NCBI GenBank assembly: GCA_021647315.1
Contig: JAKIUY010000024.1
Span: forward strand, 1-46,282
Source of the DNA: Victivallaceae bacterium
GTDB taxonomy: Bacteria > Verrucomicrobiota > Lentisphaeria > Victivallales > Victivallaceae
Direction: 5' to 3'
DNA length: 46,282 nucleotides
Shown: in pieces, positions 33,750 to 43,300 of the stretch
How the letters are laid out: every line of letters begins with the position of its first letter
Numbering within the stretch: the first letter of the stretch is position 1
Notes under the pieces: model-generated
The model's database searches: none
What the model was told of the DNA's origin: nothing
Seen by the model: only the letters and a program-made list of their open reading frames with translations
Position numbers and translations under genes: made by a program

Positions 33750-36700
33750 ATGAAGATGTCTATTTTTAATAAATCACTGAAAATCAACAAATTTAATGCA
33801 TGGGCTGCCGCTTCAGGTACAGCTATCTTTCTGCTGTTCTCAACTACTGTCTTTCCGCAATCTTATTATGTCGATGCCACCTCGGGAAATGATAATAATA
33901 CTGGGCAAAGTGAAATTTATCCGTGGCAACATGTATCACAAGTTAATAATTATACTTCATTTCAATCAGGCGATACGATATCTTTCAAACGTGGCGAAGT
34001 TTGGCAGGAAAAACTTATAATACCGGCTTCAGGCATTACTATCGGAGCCTACGGCGAAGGAGACCTTCCGCTCTTTGACGGTTTAACTCAAATAACCGGT
34101 TGGCAGAAAGCCAATTCACTTAGTGTTGATGGTAAACAAATCTGGTATAAACTCAGGGGTGGTGAACCTTATTTTGTCTACTGGCTCTGCGTACTGGAAC
34201 AAAATAACGAGCATTGGCGGATTAATTCTCGCGGTGCCGATCTGGATTTACTCGAAGATGGTGAATTCGGCTATAAAAGTTATACCGCAGATTGTGGTTC
34301 ATGGGCTTTTTACCTGCGTTTGGATAGCGGTAATCCTGATATTATTGGTTATAAAGTTTATCTATCCAGAGATTTTGATAATCTCATAGATACCAATTCA
34401 CAGAATAATCTGGTTATCGAAGATATTGCGGTTCGTGGTGCGGCAGCAGCACATGGTGGAACTGCAATATTGCTGAATGATTCTGACTATGTAACCATCC
34501 AGAATTGTGATATTTACTATTCAACTTATGGTGTTAGATCTTATATGTCGAATGTAAACATTTTAAATGAAAATTTTGATAGTTATACAGCCGGCGCAAC
34601 CACTATTGCAGGTGCTTCTTTTGCTGCCCCCGCACCAAGTGAAATAAGCGTTTCGAATACTACTTCCGACAGTTCACCCAACTCATTAAAATTCACTGAT
34701 GCCTCTGTTACTCCTAACTATCGTCCATCAGCACTGTGGTACATTGATTCTCAATCAGGTGGCAGAATTTCAGTTAGCTTCAAATATCGTAAAGAAACTT
34801 CTGGTGATCCACTGTTTTATCTTGATATGAAAGGTGGCAGCAAAAGAGTCGGACGCGTAACGGTTGGCGATGAAACAGTGTCTTCCTATAATGGTACGAC
34901 TGTTACTATTGCCGATAATCTAGACGATCAGAAGTGGCATGATGTCTATATATTAATTAATTTTTCCAGCAAAACCTACGAAGTTATCGTTAATAATCAA
35001 AGAGTCAATCAAATTTCTTTTTGGGAACAGGATTGCGATTCGATTAATTTTCTCTCTTTCTATGATGATGGTCAGGATGATGATGTAATATATATTGATG
35101 ACTTTAAGGTTGAAAGAGTATACTTCAGTGACATAAATAACTGTATTGTTCAAAATAACTCAATCCATGATAATATTGAAGGAGCAATATATATATCAGG
35201 ATACTCTTCTGACAATCTTATTACCGGTAACAGGATTTTCGACAATTACAATCTTGGTTATGAGGATATCGGCGACCGTAATGCCATCGGTATTACCGGC
35301 GATCTTAATTTCCCGGGCGACCGTCAAAACAACACAATATCGTATAACTATATCTATAACAATGGTAATGCACTCCCCAGCGACTCGGCGATTGCGGTCT
35401 ATTCCGCAACCGGAACTACTGTTGCGAACAATGATATTCACGGCAATCTCCAGGGAGCATTCTATTTTGCCTTTGCCAATAACTCCGAGTTTAAAAACAA
35501 CTGGGTACATCATAACGAAGTAAATAATGGATTTCATGTCAAAGTCCACAGTTATGATAATAATGTGATTACAGATAATATGATTTTTGATAATACCGTC
35601 ACCGCAGATGGCATTCGTAGCTATGGAGAAAACTCCTATAGATTACTGTCCACAGACAGCCCAGCCAGCAATACGTTATTCAGCGGCAACACTATTTTTA
35701 ATAATCTGACCCAAACTTATACTGATTATCCAGTTTTCCTTGTCTGGATGGCAGGTACTAATCCAGATATTGATGAAACTATATATTTCAACAATGTTTC
35801 TCTGGATAAGTTTGGAGCGGCAGCTCCACTATATTGTGAATTTGACGGTAGCCAAACCACTTATTCCGATTTCGCGGCATGGAATTTTGATACCTATAGT
35901 CAATCTATTGATCCACAGGCTAATGCAAGCTATGAACTGATTGATGAACGTTTTGACTTTTATCAGCACGGAGATGTAAATATTTCCGGAGCCTCAATTT
36001 CAGCTAATGACAACGGCAAGATAATGGTCTCTTCTGAAGCAAGTTCAAGTTGGCCTTATGCATTGAAGTTTATTGATAAAATAGAAACATTTCCTTATCG
36101 CCCATCAATATCATGGACGACTGCATCTCAAACTACAGGTAAAATTAAAGTATCATTTAAATATATGAAGGAAACAGCCGGCGATCCAATATTCTACCTC
36201 GATATGAAAGGTGCCGGAAAAAGAATCGGCCGCCTGACTTTTGGCAGTGATTCGGCAACCGCAACAGCTTACAATGGCATTACGACAACGGTTATCACTA
36301 ATCTTCAGGATAAAATATGGTATAATGCCGAGATCACGATAGATCTTGATCAAGGCGTCTATCATGTTACAGTTGATGGCACTACAGTCAGTGATCTTAA
36401 TTTTTGGCAAAGCGATTGCGTTTCCCTGAATTTCCTCTCATTCTATGATGATGGACAAGTAGAAGATATAATCTATATCGATGATTTTAGAGTAGTAAAA
36501 TTATTACCCGAGACCATTCTAGTTGAAGATTTCGATACCTATCAAAATAATGCAGATACAATTGAAATTGGCAGTTTCAACGCTCCAGCTCCAAGTTCTA
36601 TAACTGTATCTTCAGACAAGTGGAACAGTTGGCCTAACAGTTTGAAATTTATTGACAAATCGCTTACTGATGCTTACAGACCATCTGCCGGATGGTATAT

Positions 36701-37079
36701 TACTTCACAAACATCAGGAATAATTAACGTTTCGTTCAAATATATGAAAGAAACAGCTGGAGATCCACTGTTTTATCTTGATATGAAAGGTGCCGGGAAA
36801 AGAGTTGGACGCCTGACATTCGGTAGTGATTCAGCAACATCATACAACGGTAACTCGACTGTTGTTACCACTGGTCTTCTGGATAAAAAATGGCACAATG
36901 CAGAGATTAGAGTTGATCTTGATCAAGGTATCTATCATATTACTGTTGATGGAACCACTGTCAGCAACTTTTCATTCTGGGAGCAAGATTGTGTTTCCCT
37001 TAATTTTCTGTCATTTTACGATGATGGTCAAGCTGATGATATCGTTTATATTGATGATCTAATTATAACAAAAGAATAA
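33750..37079 (+). CDS. Secreted beta-helix protein with three jelly-roll repeats
   Basis: This 1109-residue protein has a signal peptide (ASGTAIFLLFSTTVFPQS, cleavage near residue 36). A right-handed beta-helix begins at SYYVDATSGNDNNTGQS, the usual opening of pectate-lyase-like proteins. A module of about 190 residues occurs three times: near 272-460, inserted inside the beta-helix, and near 730-915 and 923-1109, in tandem at the C-terminus. Each carries GDP-x-FYLDMKG, FW-x-x-DC, NFLSFYDDGQ and IYIDD, typical of a LamG-like carbohydrate-binding sandwich. The helix resumes at NNCIVQNNSIHDN. The start at 33750 is set by GGAGG seven bases upstream; the in-frame ATG at 33711 has none. It is probably a polysaccharide lyase or epimerase; catalytic residues were not assigned. 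Confidence 0.8.
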   Translation: MKMSIFNKSLKINKFNAWAAASGTAIFLLFSTTVFPQSYYVDATSGNDNNTGQSEIYPWQHVSQVNNYTSFQSGDTISFKRGEVWQEKLIIPASGITIGAYGEGDLPLFDGLTQITGWQKANSLSVDGKQIWYKLRGGEPYFVYWLCVLEQNNEHWRINSRGADLDLLEDGEFGYKSYTADCGSWAFYLRLDSGNPDIIGYKVYLSRDFDNLIDTNSQNNLVIEDIAVRGAAAAHGGTAILLNDSDYVTIQNCDIYYSTYGVRSYMSNVNILNENFDSYTAGATTIAGASFAAPAPSEISVSNTTSDSSPNSLKFTDASVTPNYRPSALWYIDSQSGGRISVSFKYRKETSGDPLFYLDMKGGSKRVGRVTVGDETVSSYNGTTVTIADNLDDQKWHDVYILINFSSKTYEVIVNNQRVNQISFWEQDCDSINFLSFYDDGQDDDVIYIDDFKVERVYFSDINNCIVQNNSIHDNIEGAIYISGYSSDNLITGNRIFDNYNLGYEDIGDRNAIGITGDLNFPGDRQNNTISYNYIYNNGNALPSDSAIAVYSATGTTVANNDIHGNLQGAFYFAFANNSEFKNNWVHHNEVNNGFHVKVHSYDNNVITDNMIFDNTVTADGIRSYGENSYRLLSTDSPASNTLFSGNTIFNNLTQTYTDYPVFLVWMAGTNPDIDETIYFNNVSLDKFGAAAPLYCEFDGSQTTYSDFAAWNFDTYSQSIDPQANASYELIDERFDFYQHGDVNISGASISANDNGKIMVSSEASSSWPYALKFIDKIETFPYRPSISWTTASQTTGKIKVSFKYMKETAGDPIFYLDMKGAGKRIGRLTFGSDSATATAYNGITTTVITNLQDKIWYNAEITIDLDQGVYHVTVDGTTVSDLNFWQSDCVSLNFLSFYDDGQVEDIIYIDDFRVVKLLPETILVEDFDTYQNNADTIEIGSFNAPAPSSITVSSDKWNSWPNSLKFIDKSLTDAYRPSAGWYITSQTSGIINVSFKYMKETAGDPLFYLDMKGAGKRVGRLTFGSDSATSYNGNSTVVTTGLLDKKWHNAEIRVDLDQGIYHITVDGTTVSNFSFWEQDCVSLNFLSFYDDGQADDIVYIDDLIITKE

Positions 37080-37120
37080 CGAGATAATTGTAAAAGTCTC
37101 TAAATTTTAAAGGAACAACC

Positions 37121-37885
37121 ATGCAACCAAAACTATTTATAACCGATCTGGACGGTACCGCGTTAGGCGGTGATTTTGAACAATATGCCAGATTCCCCGA
37201 TCCATTCAGTGAGTTTCTGGACCAACTCACCGCAAACGGCTGCCGGTGGGGGATTAACACCACCTGGGATGTCGATGGCCAATGGGATCTGGTCAAAACC
37301 AGCAGCGTCAAGTCAAGGCCTGATTTTCTGATGGCTGAATTCAGCCGCCGCCTGGCAACAACCAATAATGACGGCCCGGTATTCGTTCAACCCTATACAG
37401 ACAAAATGGCAATTAAGCTGGCTGAATTCTGTGACAAAAAGTTCTCCGCTCTGATTCAGGATATTTGCAGCAATTTCAAAGCTGAACGCATCTTTTACTA
37501 CGGTCATCTATTTCAGTTTGTTGTTGCACCGAATGACAATCTTGATGAATTTAAAAAATTTACTGAAAAATTTATCGCAGACGATGAATTTGTCTGCAGT
37601 TTCAAACAACGCTCATTTTCAGTACGTCCGGCATTTCTCAACAAAGGCGTAGCCCTGCAGGCGGTTATCAATAAAACTCAACTGATGCCTGATCAAATTG
37701 TTATTGCCGGCGATGAACCGGCAGATATTGATATGATGCATCCGGAACTGGCGGCTCATTATATATGTCCGAGCAATGCCAATGACGCAGTCAAAGCCCA
37801 TGTACTCAAGTACAACGGTGCAATCGGCACCCTGCCCTACGGAGCTGGGGTCATTGAGGCATTCAATCAGTTAATAGAACGTTAG
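37121..37885 (+). CDS. HAD superfamily phosphatase (second)
   Basis: This 254-residue HAD hydrolase has DLDGT motif I (D9, D11 in LFITDLDGTALGG), motif III lysine in FLNKGVALQAV, and motif IV IVIAGDEPADIDMM. Its first 50 residues match those of the HAD at 16676-17464 at most positions (including NTTWD and GQWDLV), so the two are paralogues. Here the gene is flanked by secreted enzymes instead of metabolic ones, and its GC content matches this region rather than the GC-rich operon. AAAGGAA precedes the ATG. It is probably a cytoplasmic sugar-phosphate phosphatase, with no export signal. Confidence 0.87.
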   Translation: MQPKLFITDLDGTALGGDFEQYARFPDPFSEFLDQLTANGCRWGINTTWDVDGQWDLVKTSSVKSRPDFLMAEFSRRLATTNNDGPVFVQPYTDKMAIKLAEFCDKKFSALIQDICSNFKAERIFYYGHLFQFVVAPNDNLDEFKKFTEKFIADDEFVCSFKQRSFSVRPAFLNKGVALQAVINKTQLMPDQIVIAGDEPADIDMMHPELAAHYICPSNANDAVKAHVLKYNGAIGTLPYGAGVIEAFNQLIER

Positions 37886-37970
37886 TCGGAGAACAGACTT
37901 ACTCAATGCTAACTTTATGTCGCTCTTTCAGAGCTATATTTTTTTATGTATATAAACCAGGAGAATTACC

Positions 37971-40112
37971 ATGAAGAAAATTTTACTGTTTTTACTCTGT
38001 TTTAGTTTTATCGCAACGGGCTCACTGCTCGCCGGATCCGAGAATTATGTGACGGTTAAAGATGGTCATTTTTCCTGGCAGAACCGGCGATTGCGGCTTT
38101 GGGGCGTAAATGTCGGCTATCATCACACCGGTAATTTTGCCGGTGCTGAAATCACCGCTAAACGCATGAAAGATATGGGCTTCAATGCCGTGCATCTCTG
38201 GACTTCACGCGGCTGTTTTCATAATAAGAAAAAATTGTGGACTGATTTTGTGCCGGTAACCAAGGGCAGTCAGCGTGGCCTTGATCTATTTGACTACTTT
38301 GCCGCTCAATGTTTCCAAAACGGACTGTTTGTTTCACTGCCGACATTTTCCATCCGACGTGATATGATTACTGCCGATGTCTATGATTTAGCACCAAGAA
38401 ATGATATTGATAAAACTACCTGGTTTAAACTTTTGCGTAAAAGCAAAGCACGCCATTTCAGATTTCTGAAATTTGTTGATCCAAGTATCAGACAGGCCTA
38501 TATTATACAAATGAAATATTTTCTCAACCGGGTAAATCCCTATACCGGGAAAAAATATGCGGAAGAGCCACGGATTGCCTTTTATCAGCTTGAAGATGAA
38601 CTGCAGCTCCTCTCCTGGCCGACGGCAAAGCTTGACCCCGAAAACAGTCTGTTCGAGCGCCAGTTAAAACCACGCTGGGAAGCATTTCTGAAACAAAAAT
38701 ATGGGACGACGGAAAAAATGCAAGCCGCTTGGGGTAAGCTCTATAATTCGGAAACGATTGATAATATGAAGGCCCTGTTCTATCCGGGCATGAAACGCAC
38801 CCCGGACAAACGGGCTACTGACTGTTGGAAATTCTGCTATAAATTGACTGATGAATATTACACTAGCTATCTCAAAGAGCTACGTGCCCAGGCACCGAAA
38901 GATGTTGGAGCTAATGTTGTTCCGGTCGCAGTCGACTCCATCATCTATTCACGCCCCGGCAACCTCTATAATACCGTAAAAAACAGCACCTTTGTCTGCG
39001 GCACCGGCATGAACCAGGGCGGTGCTCTCAGAACAGTCGGCGGTAAAACTGCCTGGATGCCGATTGTTAAAGAAAAGCCGCCGTTCTTTTTCCACAAAAG
39101 TCTGGCTCCGTCCATCTTGAAAGTTAAAGGGATGCCATATTGTCCGGTCGCCGGTGCCGACCTCAATAATAATCCATATCGGGCATTAACGCCATTCTTC
39201 AGAGGTCTATGGGCTTCATTTCAGGACTGGGACGGCGTCTATACATATTGGTGGGGATACCCGACCAACAGGGTTAAATTAAATTCTGCCGCAAATTATG
39301 AAAATTTTCCGCTGGCGGTCTGCCACCCTAAAGCCAAACGTCTCGGTCGTTCAATCCTTAATGATGAGACCAATTTAGCCGTGCATAAACTTGCATCACA
39401 TATTTTCCGCAACTTCATGCTGGCTCCGGCAGCGAACCCGACCATTTTCACCTTTGGGAAAAAAGCACTTTTCACCAAAAAAGCGGCCAGTTACTATCAC
39501 CGTGACTGGGATTTCATGTCCACCACCGCCTACACTAAAGGAGCGGAACTCGCTTTTGATCCAACCGGCAGCTATGATCTGAAAAACCGGGGCAAAATTG
39601 TCAAAAATATCAAATGTCCGTTAAAGTGGTCTAACGGAGTGACCTGGAATTGGAAACAGGGCTATATTAAAATTGATACGCCTGAAATTAAAGGTTATGC
39701 CGGGTATCATAACGGCACGGTCACATTTTCAGACAATATATCTCTGACCAATATCGACCGTAAGTTCATTATCTTTTTAATGTCTCCTGAAACTGGCAAA
39801 AAAAGCCTCAAAAACAGCAAAAATATTATGTTATGTTTAGTCAGTAAATCACAAAACAGCGGTTTCAAAGAGGATATGAGCAAAGCGCAGCTCCACCCAT
39901 ATGGGTATCCGTTGCCTTGGAGTACCGTCACCAATATCGGACAATTGCCAATTAAATTTGAACGGGTTTCAGCTGATCTCAATTTGCCGGGTATAAACGG
40001 TAAATTCATCACCTATAACTTTGCCATGAAAAAAATTACCCAGCAAAAGTTCACCAATAAACTCAAAATATCCGGCAAACAGCCGATATTTTTCGCCCGG
40101 ATAAAAAAATAA
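37971..40112 (+). CDS. Secreted beta-galactosidase-like (clan GH-A) enzyme
   Basis: This 713-residue protein has a strong signal peptide (KKILLFLLCFSFIATGSLLA, cleavage near residue 22). A TIM-barrel domain begins at LRLWGVNVGYHHTGNFAGAE and carries AFYQLEDELQLLSW, where E208 or E210 fits the acid/base glutamate of clan A glycosidases. Upstream the phrase RVNPYTGKKYAEEPRIAFY resembles the strand-4 region of GH5/GH42-like proteins. Later, ASFQDWDGVYTYWWG fits a strand near the nucleophile, but no nucleophile was assigned. A C-terminal beta-sandwich follows from about residue 560. AGGAGA lies upstream of the ATG. The exact GH family is uncertain. Confidence 0.72.
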   Translation: MKKILLFLLCFSFIATGSLLAGSENYVTVKDGHFSWQNRRLRLWGVNVGYHHTGNFAGAEITAKRMKDMGFNAVHLWTSRGCFHNKKKLWTDFVPVTKGSQRGLDLFDYFAAQCFQNGLFVSLPTFSIRRDMITADVYDLAPRNDIDKTTWFKLLRKSKARHFRFLKFVDPSIRQAYIIQMKYFLNRVNPYTGKKYAEEPRIAFYQLEDELQLLSWPTAKLDPENSLFERQLKPRWEAFLKQKYGTTEKMQAAWGKLYNSETIDNMKALFYPGMKRTPDKRATDCWKFCYKLTDEYYTSYLKELRAQAPKDVGANVVPVAVDSIIYSRPGNLYNTVKNSTFVCGTGMNQGGALRTVGGKTAWMPIVKEKPPFFFHKSLAPSILKVKGMPYCPVAGADLNNNPYRALTPFFRGLWASFQDWDGVYTYWWGYPTNRVKLNSAANYENFPLAVCHPKAKRLGRSILNDETNLAVHKLASHIFRNFMLAPAANPTIFTFGKKALFTKKAASYYHRDWDFMSTTAYTKGAELAFDPTGSYDLKNRGKIVKNIKCPLKWSNGVTWNWKQGYIKIDTPEIKGYAGYHNGTVTFSDNISLTNIDRKFIIFLMSPETGKKSLKNSKNIMLCLVSKSQNSGFKEDMSKAQLHPYGYPLPWSTVTNIGQLPIKFERVSADLNLPGINGKFITYNFAMKKITQQKFTNKLKISGKQPIFFARIKK

Positions 40113-40326
40113 GGGCTCACTTAAAAATATACTTGTTTATGACCCACAAAAAATAACGCGGTTCAAGCAGGAGGGATTTAGGTTAAACTCATAAATAAAA
40201 CTTGTTTTTATAAATTTATCCATGTAGTTTAGTGCTCAATCAAACCTAAATATTAGTGAGTACAAAGTCCCAATATAAATGACACTTTGTGTCTATTAGT
40301 GGTTAAAAATAGAGGATTTTTAAATT
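40113..40326 (+). promoter_or_regulatory. 214-bp intergenic region with paired inverted repeats
   Basis: No gene is seen. ATTTAGGTT (40176-40184) is a perfect reverse complement of AACCTAAAT (40243-40251), 58 bases apart. A small GACAC-TTT-GTGTC hairpin lies close to the next start codon. The region separates the 713-residue enzyme from the 1843-residue GH2 gene and is a candidate regulatory region for the latter; a clear promoter was not found. The GH2 start has only a distant AGAGGA as ribosome-binding site. Confidence 0.4.
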
Positions 40327-43300
40327 ATGCCAAAATTAACAGTTATACTTTTTTTTATCGCTACAGTTACTGGAGCAACAGTTAATTTTCACGCACCGAT
40401 TGCACAGTTAAATCAAAAAACAGGCTTTGTGCTAAAGTCCAAACGCTGGACCGTGCATTATCCGACAGTCTGGAACAGTGAATCTGAGCAGATTCCAGCC
40501 AACGGTTATATCCTGCTGAAAACGGCACTGTCACGCCAGTTTAAATTGACACATCGCCGGGTTAAAGGCGGTAATATCTGGTACAGAATTTCACTGGATA
40601 AGTTGCCGGAAAAATATCGCAGTGGGGATAATATCATTGAGTTTGAATTCCCGATGCCGGTCGGCAAGGTTTATGCAGGCGGCAAACAGCTAAAAGATCT
40701 CAGTGCTGGCTCTACCGGGCTGTATCGCCGGACAGCAAAAACCGGACGTAATTTTCTGATCACTGACCCGGGTAAAAATCCTTTTATCACTGTATGTGTC
40801 AAGGATTTTGATTTTCGTTTTGCCAATCATATAGGACAGGCTATCATCCGTAAACCGCAACTCTCCGACCAGCTGTTTATTACGAGAAAAATCATCGATC
40901 GACCGAATAAATATGTAATTATCTGTGGCATAAACAATCGTCTTAACCGACCGTTAACCGGCAACTTTATCATCAAGATCCAAAACTATTTCGGGAAGCT
41001 GATACGCACCGAAAATATAAAAATAGACCTAGCGCCGAACAGCAAAACAAAATGGGTTAAAATCAAGAGAAAATCTCCGTTAGATTACAAAATAGCGGCT
41101 GAATTCGTCAGTAAGGCTGGGAGTAAAAGCCCACTATACATGGCCTGGTTTCGTGATGCAATGCTGACTAAAAATCACTCATCAATACGCAAGTATCAAC
41201 TTCTGGACTCCAACTGGGCCGCCCATTGGGTAAAAGAAGAGGACGGTTTTAAAATGCCGTTACCGACAATCGGCTGGATAACAACTTTTCCCAGAAAAAT
41301 CTACCCCTTTCAAGGCATAGCTCAAGGCCTGCCGCTATTCTGGAAAACTGAACGCATGCCGTTCCACCGTATATGGATCAAAAACTCTTTCAAAACCCCG
41401 ATAATGGGCAAAAATGAACAACTGAAGCTCTATATGAGATCTATTAATTTCAAAGGTAAATTTTATCTCAACGGGCAGCTGATCAAAGCGGTGCATAATC
41501 ACAGCCTGCCGGACTATATTGATTTGACGACCTATCTAGCTCCGGCTGGCAAGCAAAACATCTTGGCAATCGGCATCACCGATTACAGTGCGATCCGGGC
41601 AGCAGATGCTCCGAAACTGGCTGACGGCGTGCATGGCAGTGGTAATGTTGTTGACTCCGGCCCCGCCATGACCCGTGCGGTCAGCATCGGTATTCAACGT
41701 CCGCCAGTGCTGATCCTGATGCCGGATTTAGCAGTGAGAAACATTACAGTTTCCACCCGCTTCACCCCGAAAAAAACCATCTTCACCTCAACTGTGATAA
41801 ATAACAACTCAGCAAGCAATCGAACCGTAAAAGTTCATCAGGCAATATTCAATCGCAGGCTTAAAGTGCTGGATCTGGGAGGCAAAACAGTTACAATTCC
41901 GGCAAACAGCACGCACAACATTACATTTACCCAATCATGGGCAGACGCAATTCCATGGGAGTTCAATAACCCACAGCTCTATGAACTGCGTAGCGAACTG
42001 AATGAATCAGGCAAAATCATTGACCGATTCAGTGAACGTTTCGGCTTTAACTCCTGGAGTAAAAAGGGCCGCAACTTCTTTTTGAATGGCAGCAAGATTC
42101 ACCCCTATGGCGATGGATACGGGATGAAGACCATGAGCTATTACTGGCCGGTTCAGCCGACAAACAGCCGTATCACCAGAATCGCCCTTGGCGGCAGAGG
42201 TGAAAAGTGGCTTGACATCGCCGATGAAGTTGGGCAAGCCGCCACCTGGGAGATGCCGATGAGTCCATACGGTGGCATGGGCTATCGTTTAGGCGAAGAT
42301 TTAATCTATAAAAACCTGTTACAGAAATGGCGCAAAATCATTGCTGAAGATCGCAATCATCCGGCAATATTCTGCTATACGCTTGGCAACGAACCACCCA
42401 CCTCAGACAAAAATATCTGTAAAAAAATGTTTGATCACCAAACCGCAGTTAAGCAGCTTGATCCAACTAAAATCGTCCACTTCAGCCGAGGCAATGAGTT
42501 GATGGGCTATTCAGACCTCTACAGCCCACACTATCTTTATCATAAAAATATCCTGCCGACCGACCTCAACTATTTTGGCCGGAAAAAGCTTGCCCAGCCA
42601 GCGGACAGCAGGCTAAAAAAACAACATAAAATCGGTCATCAATACGAAACCACCTGGCTGAAATGGGATAAAAACAAACCGGTTTTTGACAGTGAAGGGG
42701 CCTCGGTAACTGACGGCAAGGAATATGTCGCATGGTTATTCGGTGAAGAGATATTTGCCCGTCGCCCGGATGACCGAAGTCGCTACTCGCTGGGGATTCA
42801 GATTGTTCAGGATGCAATGCGGGCCCGCCTCTATGATGGCTACAGAAAAAACGGCATCTCTGCCCTGCTGTCACATATCGGCTGGCGCTGGGGAGATGAA
42901 AGCCTCTCGCCAATTATCGCCTACGTGTATGAAGATGAATATCGGCTGTTCAGTGATAAAATATCCACGAGAACCATTCGTGTGCTGAATGATACATCGG
43001 GCAATGAAACCGTTGATGTCAAAATCAGTCTCAGTAAATTTGCCAAAAAACCGCTGATAACATTCAGCAAAACCTTCAAACTTGCTGCCGGAGCCACTGC
43101 CGATTGGCAGATAACGCTACCGAAAATGAGCTGCCCCACGCCTGAATATCGCTATTTAACATTATCTGCCACCGGCCTGAACAGCGGCTACAACTACCGC
43201 AAACAGCTGAAGCTAACCCTGTTTCCTAACCGCAAACCGGACAAAACACTCTTCAGCAATGTTACCCTGTTTGACCCGAACAGTACCACCGCGACAGCTT

